Origin: Candidatus Symbiobacter mobilis CR
GTDB lineage: Bacteria; Pseudomonadota; Gammaproteobacteria; Burkholderiales; Burkholderiaceae_C
NCBI RefSeq assembly: GCF_000477435.1
Contig: NC_022576.1
Span: 2,356,001-2,420,000, forward strand
Length of the DNA: 64,000 bases
Direction of reading: 5' to 3'
The notes under the pieces were generated by a model. The model made no database searches. It was not told the origin of the DNA and saw only the letters and a list, made by a program, of their open reading frames with translations. Shown one piece after another: positions 62,623 through 64,000 of this stretch. Both the position numbers and the translations under genes were made by a program. How positions within the stretch are numbered: the first letter of the stretch is position 1; every line of letters begins with the position of its first letter.

Positions 62623-63717
62623 CTAGTCGCGCAGCACCACGCCGGCGCTGTCGCTCCACCAGAAGAAGACCTCGTCTTCCCAGGTGATGTGGCTTAGTTC
62701 GTGGCGGGACGTGGTGGCCTCGGTGATCTTGACGCGAGACCCATCCGGTACGACGACGATGTACGTGATGTACGAGCCGAAATACGCGATTTCCTTGACC
62801 TGACCGTGGAACAGATTGCAGCCGACATCGGGCCGAACTTTGGCGATTTCGATTTTTTCGGGGCGGATGGCGATCGAGACCGGCAGGTTGACCGCGCCAC
62901 CCACTCCATGCCCGACGTGGATATCCCCCAGGCTGGTCGCAATGGCGCACCGATCAGGCAGATCGACGCTGAGCTTGCCGTCGAACAGATTGACGCTGCC
63001 GATGAAATCGGCGACGAAACGGTTGGCGGGGTGGTCGTAGACCTCCCCCGGTGGGCCGACTTGCAACACCCGGCCCTTGCTCATCACCGCGATGCGGTTC
63101 GCCATCGTCATGGCTTCGGATTGGTCGTGCGTCACCATCACGCACGTCACGCCGACCTGTTCGATGATATTGACCAGCTCGAACTGCGTTTGCTCACGCA
63201 ATTTCTTGTCCAGCGCACCCAGCGGTTCGTCGAGCAGCAACACCTTGGGTTTTTTGGCCAGGCTGCGGGCCAAGGCCACGCGCTGCTGCTGTCCGCCGGA
63301 AAGCTGATGTGGCTTGCGCCGCGCATAGGGCGCGAGCTGCACGAGGTCGAGCATCTCGCCCACCCTTGTCGCGATGTCTGTCTTGGGCAGGCCCTCGCGC
63401 TTAAGGCCGAAGGCGATGTTTTCCCAAACGTCCAGGTGCGGAAACAGCGCATAGGACTGGAACATCATGTTGAAGGGCCGCTCGTGCGGCGCCATCGGCG
63501 CGACATCCTGCCCACCGAGCAGGATGCGCCCGGAAGACGGCTCCTCGAATCCTGCGAGCATCCGCAACAACGTCGATTTGCCGCACCCGGAACTGCCCAG
63601 GAGGGCAAAAATTTCCCCCTTGGCGATCGACAGACCTACGTCATCGACTGCAAGCACTTCGTCGAAATGCTTGCAGAGCTGCTCGGTCACCAAATAGTTT
63701 GCGCCGCTAGCCGCCAT
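62623..63717 (-). CDS. potG: Polyamine ABC transporter ATP-binding protein PotG/PotA type
   Basis: 364 residues. Walker A LLGSSGCGKST, signature LSGGQQQRVALARSLA, Walker B VLLLDEPLGALD, H-loop VTHDQSEA, followed by a C-terminal TOBE domain (about 280-355). Order in the window (potF, potG, potH, potI on the minus strand) matches the putrescine operon. Confidence 0.95.
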   Translation of the reverse strand: MAASGANYLVTEQLCKHFDEVLAVDDVGLSIAKGEIFALLGSSGCGKSTLLRMLAGFEEPSSGRILLGGQDVAPMAPHERPFNMMFQSYALFPHLDVWENIAFGLKREGLPKTDIATRVGEMLDLVQLAPYARRKPHQLSGGQQQRVALARSLAKKPKVLLLDEPLGALDKKLREQTQFELVNIIEQVGVTCVMVTHDQSEAMTMANRIAVMSKGRVLQVGPPGEVYDHPANRFVADFIGSVNLFDGKLSVDLPDRCAIATSLGDIHVGHGVGGAVNLPVSIAIRPEKIEIAKVRPDVGCNLFHGQVKEIAYFGSYITYIVVVPDGSRVKITEATTSRHELSHITWEDEVFFWWSDSAGVVLRD

Positions 63718-63789
63718 GGCGTACCTCGGGCGCAGGCATCCCTGCGGGCCGCGCAGGCCCGTCTTCCCTAGACCGGGGAACCATCGAGC

Positions 63790-64000
63790 CTACTTGCCCT
63801 TCTTGAAGGCGTTGTAGGTGCTGGCCAGGGCTTCCCGCGCTTCGTTGCTGAAGCTGCTGGGATGCACCATCTTCGGGAAGTATTCCGAAGGAACGAAGAT
63901 GGTTTTGTTCTGCGCGATGTCGGGGTTGACTTTCGACACGGCAGCGCGATTGGCTGTCGGATAGTTCATCGCGTTGGTGACCCACGCGGAGTTTTCCGGG
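63790..64000 (-). CDS. potF: Polyamine-binding periplasmic protein PotF, C-terminal part
   Basis: The window edge cuts the gene; the last 69 codons are present. The sequence ENSAWVTNAMNYPTANRAAV and IFVPSEYFPKMV, then EALASTYNAFKKGK with the stop at 63790, match the end of PotF/PotD solute-binding proteins, which deliver putrescine or spermidine to PotHI. A 72-base gap to potG contains a GC-rich hairpin (GCAGGC...GCGCAGGCC). Confidence 0.9.
   Translation of the reverse strand, partial: PENSAWVTNAMNYPTANRAAVSKVNPDIAQNKTIFVPSEYFPKMVHPSSFSNEAREALASTYNAFKKGK

Overview
The window is G+C-rich chromosomal DNA from a Gram-negative bacterium. Gene content (NrdR beside GlyA, aceE-aceF, a ComEC of about 800 residues, a Wza/Wzb/Wzc export set, PotGHI) and codon use suggest a betaproteobacterium of the Burkholderiales, probably Comamonadaceae-like. 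That placement is inference; no rRNA gene is present. I see no prophage and no CRISPR array.

Layout. 0-6 kb: a chemosensory operon (transmembrane receptor without a sensor domain, CheB, CheR with TPRs, hybrid CheA). 6-9.5 kb: two tandem AAA-ATPase/PD-(D/E)XK paralogues on the minus strand, followed by nested small mobile elements. 10-16.5 kb: a receiver-only regulator, then a group 3c [NiFe] hydrogenase set (MvhG, MvhA, maturation protease, HdrA, MvhD) and a TusA-like protein, without HdrB or HdrC. 16.5-19.9 kb: phosphoglycolate phosphatase, gap-pgk and tRNA-Val(GAC). 20-30.4 kb, all minus strand: a triple-SBP diguanylate cyclase, a two-gene candidate conflict system (HEPN-like protein plus a large KGGVGR/P-loop ATPase), and pyruvate dehydrogenase aceE-aceF.

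30.4-39.6 kb is an accessory island that I read as an integron. The integrase is dead (13-bp tandem duplication plus an internal deletion). It is followed by an attI-like core and a six-cassette array with five recognisable attC sites. The cassettes carry a SfiI-like restriction-modification pair, a RES-domain protein, an IS5-family insertion with a DUF5677-like protein, a reversed ParE/antitoxin pair with a frameshifted toxin, a PIN toxin/antitoxin pair and HicAB. Remnants of the same group II intron lie at both ends of the island, and one interrupts the last attC. Several cassette genes are clearly A+T-rich compared with the chromosome.

39.6-56 kb is mostly housekeeping: a FixJ-like regulator with an altered phosphoacceptor, alaS, ridA, tkt, argC, parB, a methyltransferase, comEC, an orphan livF-like ATPase, a lytic transglycosylase, glyA-nrdR, an Rpn-family nuclease and bcp. 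56.2-60.6 kb: an exopolysaccharide wza-wzb-wzc operon bracketed by direct copies of a small inverted-repeat element. 60.8-64 kb: a putrescine/spermidine ABC importer (potF C-terminus, potG, potH, potI).

The most interesting parts are the fossilised integron with its SfiI-like R-M cassette, the HEPN/KGGVGR pair, the Mvh-HdrA hydrogenase module in a probable betaproteobacterium, and the MITE family whose ends match the IS5-family element in the same window.
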